64,000 nt of DNA from Shewanella holmiensis. Its GTDB lineage: Bacteria > Pseudomonadota > Gammaproteobacteria > Enterobacterales > Shewanellaceae. Positions 32,579 to 41,051 of this stretch are shown here, piece by piece. The notes beneath the pieces are model-generated. The model made no database searches. It had not been told where the DNA came from and worked only from the letters and a program-made list of their open reading frames with translations. Location of the stretch: the NCBI RefSeq assembly GCF_025370255.1, contig NZ_JAMTCD010000001.1, positions 310,001 through 374,000 on the forward strand, written 5' to 3'. Both the position numbers and the translations under genes were made by a program. The first letter of the stretch is position 1; each line of letters begins with the position of its first letter.

Positions 32579-32659
32579 TTACTCTTCTTCAGAAGGTAAT
32601 GACTCTAACACGTCGTCTTTTACTTGGTAGTAAGCGTTTTCGTATTCATGAACTTCCAT
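32579..32659 (-). CDS. 26-residue small protein
   Basis: The reading frame begins MEVHEYENAYYQ and ends LPSEEE-stop; the protein is strongly acidic with a Tyr-rich front and no membrane segment. GGAG lies 5 bases before the ATG at 32659, and a perfect terminator follows the stop, so it looks like a stand-alone transcription unit. An in-frame ATG 15 bases upstream would give 31 residues but lacks as good a ribosome site. No homologue or function is recognised. Translation is inferred from the signals only. Confidence 0.6.
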   Translation of the reverse strand: MEVHEYENAYYQVKDDVLESLPSEEE

Positions 32660-33028
32660 AATCACTCCAATCATCTTTTCAGGTCGTTGAGGGTCTAGGT
32701 ATGTTTATTTTTTGACTATTTTGTCAGTAACATTTGCCTATTAACAGAGAAGAGTACCAATCACGTTCTTCTTGCTGACAAGTATATCAACCAAAGGATC
32801 CGCATTACTAGCCTAACAGCTCATTTATTACAAAAAACTTACAGAATTGAATGTTTTTATTGCTGAATAATGCAATATACCATCAAATACGTGAAAGACT
32901 TTCATTTTCTAATTCACTTTTTATACCCTCAACATGATTTTTTAAACTCCATTACTTCCAATGGTTATAACAGAATGTTTTTTTAAGGCTATATTTTAAA
33001 TAACCCCAACCAGTTTTAGGGAGTTACG
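32660..33028. other. AT-rich intergenic region
   Basis: About 370 bases between the divergent 26-aa and 74-aa genes; it should contain both promoters. TGAC-tatttt-GTCA at about 32716-32729 is a small inverted repeat. I see nothing else that I can name. Confidence 0.4.
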
Positions 33029-33253
33029 ATGAATACACTTGTTGAGTATGAAGCCAGTAAATTAGTTGATTTGTTTGCTAAAGCAGACAATTTAGCAATG
33101 CATTTGTTTATGGATAATATGAGCATGCCTGTAGATGTCCAAGACAGACTGATTAGCGAAATATCAGCCCTTAACCAGATTGATCAACAATCTGTAGGTG
33201 AAATTATTGAGCATCATGGCCAAAGCCTTATGTCTGAGCGTTTGCGTTGGTAA
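33029..33253 (+). CDS. 74-aa hypothetical protein
   Basis: This is a small soluble helical protein (MNTLVEYEASKLVDLFAKAD...). AGGGAG lies 6 bases before the ATG and a terminator follows directly, so the gene is probably real and monocistronic. There is no signal peptide or recognisable motif. It resembles the short lineage-specific proteins common in Shewanella. It converges with hrpA. Confidence 0.7.
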   Translation: MNTLVEYEASKLVDLFAKADNLAMHLFMDNMSMPVDVQDRLISEISALNQIDQQSVGEIIEHHGQSLMSERLRW

Positions 33254-33263
33254 AACTTGCCAT

Positions 33264-33298
33264 AAAAAAACCTCAATTTACAATACAAATTGAGGTTG
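33264..33298. terminator. Bidirectional terminator between the 74-aa gene and hrpA
   Basis: AACCTCAATTT (33269-33279) pairs with AAATTGAGGTT (33287-33297). The minus strand ends in seven T, making it strong for hrpA; the plus strand ends in a shorter T-run. Confidence 0.9.
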
Positions 33299-33319
33299 AG
33301 TTTTAATCATCACAGTGAT

Positions 33320-36300
33320 TTAAACTTGATTAATATGATTCAAAATACGCTTTTCAGAAATAGGATATGCAGTGCCTAACACTTGAGCAAAACATGACAC
33401 ACGATATTCCTCAATCATCCACCTCGCCTCGATCAACGCATCTGGCACCGGTTGCAAGCGAGGCACTTTAGCCAGTTGCGCAGCGAGTATCCCTTCTACC
33501 TTACTAATACTGTGCATGTGTAATCTATCTCGACTTGGATCAACGGGTAATTTGTCTAAGCGATTTTCTATTGCTGATAAATAACGAGCAACATCCGCTA
33601 ATTTATCCCAACCACATTCCTGTACAAAACCTTTATAAACCAATTTATCCAATTGGGTTTGTATGTCACTCATAGCAAATGCAATATCGAAACTGATTTT
33701 ACCTTTCAAACGTTTTTTGATCTGTTGGTAAATTGTCAGCACCTTTTCAACTTTCAAGGCAATATGTTCCGCGGTGACATTTAACTCTTGTCTAACCCAA
33801 TCTTTTGCTTGTTCAAACTGCTGTTCATTGCGAATATCCAGATTTTTTTGATCAAGCAATTGTTGCACTGAGGCTTGAATAATATCGTCAATCAACAATT
33901 GAACCTGCCCAAACGGATTAAAGTACATCGCCAGTTTCGCTTTATTGGGTAAGGATTTTTGTAAATGCTTAACCGGTGAAGGAATATTGATGAGTAATAA
34001 ACGTCTGATCCCTAAGCGATGCTGTTTAGCCGCTTCAATGTCATCATCAAACAGCTTAATTGCCACATCGACTTTATTATCAATTAACGCAGGAAAGGCT
34101 TTTACTTCGTAGTTGCCTTTTCGTTGTTGATATTGTTCAGGCAAATTGCCAAACGACCATGAGGTTAAACTTTCCTGTTCAATGCCTTTGTCAGCCACTT
34201 GGCGAATAGCTTTCGCTACCACACCTTGCAACTGCTCTTTTAACGGCTCAATTTGTCGACCTTGTGCGACTAATCGACCTTTATCATCTTCAATTTTGAA
34301 GTTAATCAATAAATGGGCGGTTAATTGGCTAAAATCAAAATCATCAGGGCTGATACGCGTCCCGCTCATGCGAAGTAATTGCTTACACAAACTGTCTATT
34401 AAGGGTAACTCGAACGGTGTCATTGCTTGCACACACGCTTTAGCATAATCCGGTGCGGGGACAAAATTACGTCTTAAAGCTTTAGGCAGTGATTTAATTA
34501 ATGCAACCACTTTCTCTTCTCTAAGACCGGGGACCACCCAGTCAAAATCTTGCTCATCTATCTGATTTAACAATGCAACAGGAATATGAACAGACACCCC
34601 ATCATCAGCACTTGCCGGTTCAAAATGGTAACTAACAGTTAGTGCTAAATTGCCTTTATGCCATACTTCTGGAAAATCTAACGCAGAAACATGATCAGCA
34701 CTGCGCTGCATCAATAGATCTTCATTAAAATCCAATAACTCAGGTTGATCTATACGGGCTTTTTTCCACCATTTAAAAAATAGCGGCGCATTATAAATAC
34801 CTTCAGGTATCCGTGGCTCATAAAAATCTACCAGCACATCTTCATCAACGAGAATGTCTCGACGTCTTGATTTATGCTCAAGGTTTTCAATGTCTTCTAA
34901 TAACTTTTGATTATTAACAAAGAAAGCTTCTTTAGTTTGTAATTGACCCTCTGCAAGTGCGCTTCTAATAAAAATCTCACGGGCTTCAATAGGTTCAATT
35001 GGGCCATATTGCACTCGACGACGATTAACAATGGTTAAGCCATAAAGCACCTGGTTTTCAAATGCCACCACGCTACCCGCTTTGGCTTCAAAATGCGGTT
35101 CAACATGGTTTTTCTTAATTAAATGCGTTGCTAATGGTTCTAACCATTCGGGTTGAATTTTGGCGCAACAACGGGCAAATAAGCGTGAAGTTTCAGTTAA
35201 CTCTGCTGCCATAATCCACTTAGGGCCTTTTTTAGCCAGCGGTGAGCCAGGGAAAACAAAAAACTTGCGATTACGCGCTCCTAAGTATTCATTATTGGCA
35301 TCTTTAAAGCCTATATGGCTGAGTAAACCCGCTAGCAAGGCTTTATGTAAATTATCGTAACCTGCTGGCGTATCATTCAAGCGCCATTTTAATTCGTGAA
35401 CAGCCTGTTTTAGCTGGGTATATAGATCTTGCCATTCACGAACACGTAAATAAGCAAGGTATTCATCGCGACATTGTTTTCTAAATTGGCTAGCTGACAA
35501 TTCGCGCTTCTGATCTTTAATGTGATCCCATAATTTTACCCAGCTACTGAAATCAGAATCTTTATCAGCAAACCGATTATGGCACTCATCGGCAGCTTGT
35601 TTTTTCTCTATTGGGCGCTCGCGTGGGTCTTGAATTGATAACCCTGCAGTGATCACTAGAGCTTCATGCAAACAGCCTTGTTGATTAGCCTCAAACACCA
35701 TACGAGCTAATCGAGGATCAAGGGGGATTTTAGCTAAATTACGCCCAAGTTGGGTGAGCACTAAATCACCCTTTTGTTTTTTGACTGCTTGTAGCTCTTC
35801 TAACAACAAAAATCCGTCGCGAATGTGCTTTTGCTCTGGCGGTTGAATAAACGGAAAACCCGCTATATCACCTAAACCAATAGCTAACATTTGCAAAATA
35901 ACCGAGGCTAAATTGGTGCGTAAAATTTCAGGGTCGGTAAATTCAGGACGCTGAATAAAATCGGACTCATCATACAAGCGGATACAAATCCCAGGGCCTA
36001 CACGACCGCATCGTCCTTGACGCTGGTTAGCACTGGCTTGGGAAATTGGTTCAATCGGTAAACGTTGTACTTTGGTCCGATAACTGTAGCGACTTATCCT
36101 GGCTGTACCTGGATCAATCACATAGCGAATCCCCGGAACCGTTAATGAGGTTTCTGCCACGTTGGTAGCCAATACTATTCGACGGCCGATATGGCTGCTA
36201 AATACTTTAGATTGCTCACCGTAAGACAGCCTTGCATACAAAGGAAGAATTTCAGTATCGCGATAATTCTGTTTACGCAGCATGTCTGCGGTATCTCGAA

Positions 36301-37210
36301 TTTCTCGTTCACCGTTCATAAAAATAAGGATATCACCAGGACCTTCGGCAATCAGTTCATCAACGGCGGCAAAAATACCATCGGTGACATCACGATCGGC
36401 GTCATCATCTTGTACCAAAGGACGATATCGGGTGTCTACGGGATAGGTACGACCTGACACTTCAATTACAGGCGCATTGTCAAAGTGCTTGGAGAACCGC
36501 TCTACATCTATCGTGGCGGAAGTAATAATCACTTTAAGTTCAGGTCGTTTTTTCAGTACTTGCTTTAAATATCCTAAAATGAAGTCGATATTGAGACTAC
36601 GCTCATGTGCTTCATCAATAATGATTGCATCATATTGATTTAGATACTTATCGGATGTGAGCTCAGCCAGTAAAATACCGTCGGTCATTAGCTTAACGTA
36701 GCTATTTTCACTTATGGCATCGGCAAAACGCACTTTAAAACCAACCACCTCACCTAGCGGACTATTCAATTCATCTGCGATACGGGTGGCAACGCTTCGA
36801 GCTGCAAGGCGTCGTGGTTGAGTATGACCAATAATCCCTCGGCAACCCAGCCCTAAGTCTAGGCATATTTTGGGCAACTGGGTGGTTTTACCTGACCCGG
36901 TTTCACCCGCAACGATCACGACTTGATTCGTTGCTATGGCACTGGCAATTTCATCACGTTTTTGAGAAACAGGTAAATCATCGGGATATTGTATTTTAGG
37001 GCGGTTATTCAAGCGCTGTTGTACTTTTTCAACAGATGCGATTGCTCTCGCTTCAAGATCCGCCATTTCGGCTTGTTTGGCCGCTTCACTTTTGGGTGCT
37101 GAGTTGCTTTGCTTATTAAGACGGAACAATCGGCGACGAATGTAGGCCGCGTCGGTTTGCACGCAACGCTGTAAGAAGGCTTTGGAGAGTGGCTTAATAT
37201 CCGCGTTCAA
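33320..37210 (-). CDS. hrpA: ATP-dependent RNA helicase HrpA
   Basis: The 1296-aa DEAH-box helicase has Walker A GETGSGKTTQ, motif II DEAHERS, motif III SAT, and motif VI QRQGRCGRVGPG. A long C-terminal half includes the HA2, OB and DUF3418 regions. In E. coli HrpA resolves stalled or collided ribosomes. I place the start at TTG 37210: AAGGAA lies 6 bases upstream and the resulting N-terminus matches the length of E. coli HrpA. Alternatives are ATG 37231 and TTG 37258, both without a ribosome site. It is followed by a strong terminator. Confidence 0.95.
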   Translation of the reverse strand: MNADIKPLSKAFLQRCVQTDAAYIRRRLFRLNKQSNSAPKSEAAKQAEMADLEARAIASVEKVQQRLNNRPKIQYPDDLPVSQKRDEIASAIATNQVVIVAGETGSGKTTQLPKICLDLGLGCRGIIGHTQPRRLAARSVATRIADELNSPLGEVVGFKVRFADAISENSYVKLMTDGILLAELTSDKYLNQYDAIIIDEAHERSLNIDFILGYLKQVLKKRPELKVIITSATIDVERFSKHFDNAPVIEVSGRTYPVDTRYRPLVQDDDADRDVTDGIFAAVDELIAEGPGDILIFMNGEREIRDTADMLRKQNYRDTEILPLYARLSYGEQSKVFSSHIGRRIVLATNVAETSLTVPGIRYVIDPGTARISRYSYRTKVQRLPIEPISQASANQRQGRCGRVGPGICIRLYDESDFIQRPEFTDPEILRTNLASVILQMLAIGLGDIAGFPFIQPPEQKHIRDGFLLLEELQAVKKQKGDLVLTQLGRNLAKIPLDPRLARMVFEANQQGCLHEALVITAGLSIQDPRERPIEKKQAADECHNRFADKDSDFSSWVKLWDHIKDQKRELSASQFRKQCRDEYLAYLRVREWQDLYTQLKQAVHELKWRLNDTPAGYDNLHKALLAGLLSHIGFKDANNEYLGARNRKFFVFPGSPLAKKGPKWIMAAELTETSRLFARCCAKIQPEWLEPLATHLIKKNHVEPHFEAKAGSVVAFENQVLYGLTIVNRRRVQYGPIEPIEAREIFIRSALAEGQLQTKEAFFVNNQKLLEDIENLEHKSRRRDILVDEDVLVDFYEPRIPEGIYNAPLFFKWWKKARIDQPELLDFNEDLLMQRSADHVSALDFPEVWHKGNLALTVSYHFEPASADDGVSVHIPVALLNQIDEQDFDWVVPGLREEKVVALIKSLPKALRRNFVPAPDYAKACVQAMTPFELPLIDSLCKQLLRMSGTRISPDDFDFSQLTAHLLINFKIEDDKGRLVAQGRQIEPLKEQLQGVVAKAIRQVADKGIEQESLTSWSFGNLPEQYQQRKGNYEVKAFPALIDNKVDVAIKLFDDDIEAAKQHRLGIRRLLLINIPSPVKHLQKSLPNKAKLAMYFNPFGQVQLLIDDIIQASVQQLLDQKNLDIRNEQQFEQAKDWVRQELNVTAEHIALKVEKVLTIYQQIKKRLKGKISFDIAFAMSDIQTQLDKLVYKGFVQECGWDKLADVARYLSAIENRLDKLPVDPSRDRLHMHSISKVEGILAAQLAKVPRLQPVPDALIEARWMIEEYRVSCFAQVLGTAYPISEKRILNHINQV

Positions 37211-37330
37211 ATTTGTTTCCTTGGCTAGCATCGATATTGAAATAGTCGATCCTAGCAAGGAAGCGGAGACATTGGTATGTTTAAGCGTATCAGAATGGTG
37301 GCTTTTTAGGCACCTATGCCGATAATCACT

Positions 37331-37747
37331 TTACGCTGGTGTTAAATAACATTGTTGCATGTAGGTGTTCATCGCTTTGAGGACATCCTGGCGTGTAATT
37401 GCACCAACAACCTTACCTTGATCGACAACAGGATAAATCTTAGGTTTCTCACCTGTCATTTGTTCTGCCAAATGCAGCATACTGTCTTGCGGGCCAACAC
37501 TTAACACCTCTGTTCGCATACAATCTTTAACCGTACTGGTTAAGTCACAGTGATAACTGCTTTTTAGCATCACGGCCAAACAATCCTGTTGTGATAAAAA
37601 GCCAACTAACTCGCCTTGTTCGCCAATCACAGGGGCGCCTGGACGGTTACTGGTCAGTAACTTTTCAACCGCCACTGCAATAGACATATTGGCTTTAAGC
37701 AACACCGGGCGTTTATCCATATAATCGATAATTTTAATAGAATCCAT
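37331..37747 (-). CDS. CBS-domain pair protein
   Basis: The 138-aa protein consists of two CBS motifs and little else: MDKRPVLLKANMSIAVAVEKL...GFLSQQDCL and CMRTEVLSVGPQDSMLHLAEQM...GAITRQDVLKAM. Such modules usually bind adenosine nucleotides, and stand-alone ones regulate partner proteins. The ATG at 37747 has GGGGA 7 bases upstream; an upstream in-frame TTG lacks one. It lies 120 bases before hrpA on the same strand. The partner is unknown. Confidence 0.87.
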   Translation of the reverse strand: MDSIKIIDYMDKRPVLLKANMSIAVAVEKLLTSNRPGAPVIGEQGELVGFLSQQDCLAVMLKSSYHCDLTSTVKDCMRTEVLSVGPQDSMLHLAEQMTGEKPKIYPVVDQGKVVGAITRQDVLKAMNTYMQQCYLTPA

Positions 37748-38041
37748 TTTATTTCCCCATAATGATTTTACCAACCAACCCTAATAAAATCATGTTTAGC
37801 GCATAGGGTTGGGAGACTGTTTTTGTAGGCTCTTTGAGAATACTCAATACTAGTAAGCTCTCTCATCAAAAACCAACTTATTTACGAGCACGTGATCACA
37901 CCATGCTTATTGTTAAGTTTAGTCAAAAATCATTAAACAGCAGCAAAATAAAATAAATCAATATCATCGAATGAATCGATTAGCCCTAAAACTTAACCAC
38001 AACACTTATGTATTTAGCTGAACTCTGGTTAAGTTATTTAA

Positions 38042-39094
38042 TTATTTATCACGCCAAATCATAACATTAGTTGGTTGGTCACCGACTTTAGTTGCCCTAT
38101 ACATCCCCGTAGTATTAAAGGGAGTGGCAATATTGCCTTTATCATCAATCGCAATGACTCCGCCGGTGCCGCCCGCGGTGACTAATCTTTGGTTGATAAC
38201 CTCATCAGCAGCCTGAATAATCGATTTTTGTTGGTATTTTACTCGTGCGCAAATATCGGCTGCCACATTGTATCGAATAAAGTATTCACCATGTCCAGTT
38301 GCTGAGATAGCACAAGTGCCATTTTCGGCATAATTACCCGCACCAATCACTGGGGCATCGCCAATTCGGCCAAATCGTTTTGCCGTCATGCCGCCTGTAG
38401 AGGTTCCTGCGGCAAGGTTGCCTTGCTTATCAAGCGCAACCGCGCCCACGGTACCAAATTTATAGTTGGCATCAAGTTGATTAACCGAGGCTTGGTAATC
38501 ATGATCTTTCGCTTCAGATTTAATAATTTTTTGTTTGGCATCGAGAAGTTGGTTATATCTATGCGTCGTATCAAAGTGTTGATTTGATACAAACGTCATG
38601 CCTTGAGTAATGGCAAACTCTTCAGCCCCCTGGCCATAAAGCATGACATGGGGAGAATTCTCCATCACGGCTCGAGCTAAATTAATAGGGTTTTTGATAT
38701 GAGTGACACCCGCAACCGCCCCTGCAGACATGTTGCGTCCATCCATTACGGATGCATCTAATTCATGTTTTCCATCGAAGGTATAAACCGCACCCACCCC
38801 TGCGTTAAATAGTGGGCTGTCTTCTAATACATTAATGGCGGCTTGAACGGCATCTAAACTGTCACCGCCTTTGGTTAAAATTTCATGTCCGGCATTAATC
38901 GCTTGTTGTAATTTATCTCGATAAGCTTGTTGTTGAACTTCGCTTAAATCGGCTTCGTTAATCGTGCCAGCTCCGCCATGAATAGCGATTGAAAACGGCT
39001 TATCGTCATTAGCATATACGTTAAAACTGAGCCCCATTAGTAATGAAGCGATGCCCATTCCAGCATTAAAACGACAAAATAGCTTATTTTTCAT
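38042..39094 (-). CDS. iaaA: Periplasmic isoaspartyl peptidase / plant-type L-asparaginase
   Basis: The 350-aa Ntn-hydrolase precursor has a signal peptide (residues 1-28, ending VYA-ND). The core matches the family: AIHGGAGT, SPLFNAGVGAVYT, ELDASVMDG and the autocleavage site FG|T215VGAVALD, followed by GNLAAGTSTGG. After self-cleavage T215 becomes the nucleophile that hydrolyses isoaspartyl dipeptides or asparagine. The signal peptide indicates a periplasmic enzyme, unlike cytoplasmic E. coli IaaA. It is divergent from tamA over 109 bases. Confidence 0.93.
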   Translation of the reverse strand: MKNKLFCRFNAGMGIASLLMGLSFNVYANDDKPFSIAIHGGAGTINEADLSEVQQQAYRDKLQQAINAGHEILTKGGDSLDAVQAAINVLEDSPLFNAGVGAVYTFDGKHELDASVMDGRNMSAGAVAGVTHIKNPINLARAVMENSPHVMLYGQGAEEFAITQGMTFVSNQHFDTTHRYNQLLDAKQKIIKSEAKDHDYQASVNQLDANYKFGTVGAVALDKQGNLAAGTSTGGMTAKRFGRIGDAPVIGAGNYAENGTCAISATGHGEYFIRYNVAADICARVKYQQKSIIQAADEVINQRLVTAGGTGGVIAIDDKGNIATPFNTTGMYRATKVGDQPTNVMIWRDK

Positions 39095-39203
39095 TGTTAT
39101 TATTCCTCTTAGCGTTAATTCAGCCTATTGTTTGCCTTGCGACTTTAACGCTTTCTAGCGACAATATAAACAAGATGTGTATAAATCAGTAAGTACCTAA
39201 ATA

Positions 39204-41051
39204 TTGTTAATTAATTGTTTTAGAATTAGCCTTTTTTTAATCTTAGCGCTTACTGTATTTCGCAGTAACAGCGCACTTGCGGCTGACGATTTATTAACGG
39301 TTTCCATTTCAGGAGTAGAATCCTCCCTAGAAAAGAATATTCGCTCCCATTTAGGCGCCTTACCTAAAAATGAAATTCAGCGCAGGGCATTTTTATTTAC
39401 CGTTGAAGAGAATACTAATGAAGCATTAGAGTCCATGGGCTTTTATCAAGCCAAACTGGATGTCAATGTTACTGAAACAAACAAAGGCCCTTGGAAACTC
39501 ACTATCAAGGTTGACCCACAAGAACCCGTTAGATTGCAGTGGGTGGATATTAATTTTGATGGTGAAATGCTAGAGGATATCTCCTTTAGACGCTGGTTAG
39601 ATGGATTAACCATCAAACCGGGAGATCCCTTACACCATGGCCAATATGAAACGGTTAAATCACAGCTAATGACGCTTGCACTGGCGCGAGGTTATTTTGA
39701 TGGACGTTTTACCCGTTCAGAAATCGTCATCAATCGTGACAAAAATACCGCACAGATTAACCTTCATTTTGAATCAGGCCCTCGTTATCGGTTCGGCGAT
39801 GTGACATTTGAAGGCCACACCCTCAATGATAATATCATTCAGGAACTCGTCCCATTTGAGTCGGATACACCATACGCTAGATCAGAACTCACCCACTTAA
39901 ATCGAAACCTTATTGATGTTGGTTATTTTAGTAATATTAAAATATTACCTGAAGTAGAAAAAATCAATAATGGAAACGTTCCCATAAAAGTCGAATTAAC
40001 GCCACGTCCAAGCTCTTCTATTGAATTAGGCGCGGGTGTCGACATAGGAAACAGTAGTAAAAGCGCGGTCGAACCAAGAATTCGTGTCACTTGGCGAACT
40101 CCGCAGGTTAATCGTTACGGGCACAGTCAAGAAACTACAGCTGAATGGTCACCGAACACGCCAAGACTGTTAACAACTTTTACTATTCCGTTAACCGATC
40201 CTTTAGACGATCAACTTAAAATAAAACTTGGGGTGTTACGTGATAAATATGGCGTGATTCAGGACTATGTCCCAGAGGACCGACAATTCGTTAATACTGG
40301 CCAACTTGAAGCTGAAAAATATCTCATTGGTGTAATTAGGCAAAGGCGAACTGAAAATAACTGGCTGTTTGGTTATTCTGTGGAAGCCATAAAAGAATTC
40401 TACACACAAGAAGATATTGATTACAAACCAAATTTTTACCTGCTTGGGATAGGTGCATCTAAAACTATTCGAGGTGATAACACCCTCGACCCTAAATCAG
40501 GGTTTCGTCAAACATACAGCCTTGAATATGCCGACCCTAATTTGGGCTCAGCTATTCGATTAGCTCGTTTGCAGGCTAAACTAAAATGGATTGATACTTT
40601 CTTCGATAAACACCGTTTTGTTGCGCGCCTTGATTTAGGCGCTAACCTAGCGAATGAAGAAGACCTTCCTTTTATTGCGCCATCCTTAAGATATTTTGCA
40701 GGAGGCGATCAATCGGTTCGTGGTTATCGATATCAAGAGCTTGGACCGTATATCGACTATGAAAACGCGCAAGGCGGTCTTTCTCGCCAAGTGATTGGCG
40801 GACGCTATTTGATCGTGGGCAGTTTAGAATATCAATATTATTTAACCCCAACCTGGCGAGTGGCAACGTTTGTTGATGCTGGTAATGCTTTTGATACCGA
40901 CCAATTTGAATCCGTCATGTCTGTCGGTGGCGGTGTGCACTGGATATCGCCAATTGGTCCAATCAAGTTAGACTTGGGCTTCGGCTTAAAAGAAACCGAA
41001 ACAGTTGAGCGTTCATTCCGATTCCATTTAACAATGGGAAGTGAATTATAA
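39204..41051 (+). CDS. tamA: Translocation and assembly module subunit TamA
   Basis: The 615-aa outer-membrane Omp85-family protein has a signal peptide (1-26, ending ALAA), three POTRA domains (about 30-270) and a 16-stranded barrel with the conserved VRGYRYQELGPY. With TamB it helps insert proteins and move phospholipid to the outer membrane. The start is TTG at 39204; no ribosome site or better start is visible, and the first in-frame ATG lies too deep. It overlaps tamB by one base (TAATG). Confidence 0.94.
   Translation: MLINCFRISLFLILALTVFRSNSALAADDLLTVSISGVESSLEKNIRSHLGALPKNEIQRRAFLFTVEENTNEALESMGFYQAKLDVNVTETNKGPWKLTIKVDPQEPVRLQWVDINFDGEMLEDISFRRWLDGLTIKPGDPLHHGQYETVKSQLMTLALARGYFDGRFTRSEIVINRDKNTAQINLHFESGPRYRFGDVTFEGHTLNDNIIQELVPFESDTPYARSELTHLNRNLIDVGYFSNIKILPEVEKINNGNVPIKVELTPRPSSSIELGAGVDIGNSSKSAVEPRIRVTWRTPQVNRYGHSQETTAEWSPNTPRLLTTFTIPLTDPLDDQLKIKLGVLRDKYGVIQDYVPEDRQFVNTGQLEAEKYLIGVIRQRRTENNWLFGYSVEAIKEFYTQEDIDYKPNFYLLGIGASKTIRGDNTLDPKSGFRQTYSLEYADPNLGSAIRLARLQAKLKWIDTFFDKHRFVARLDLGANLANEEDLPFIAPSLRYFAGGDQSVRGYRYQELGPYIDYENAQGGLSRQVIGGRYLIVGSLEYQYYLTPTWRVATFVDAGNAFDTDQFESVMSVGGGVHWISPIGPIKLDLGFGLKETETVERSFRFHLTMGSEL

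Noticed and set aside
32815-33028. Possible small RNA in the AT-rich gap before the 74-aa gene
   Set aside because: No promoter-hairpin-T-run combination could be seen apart from those already assigned to flanking genes.
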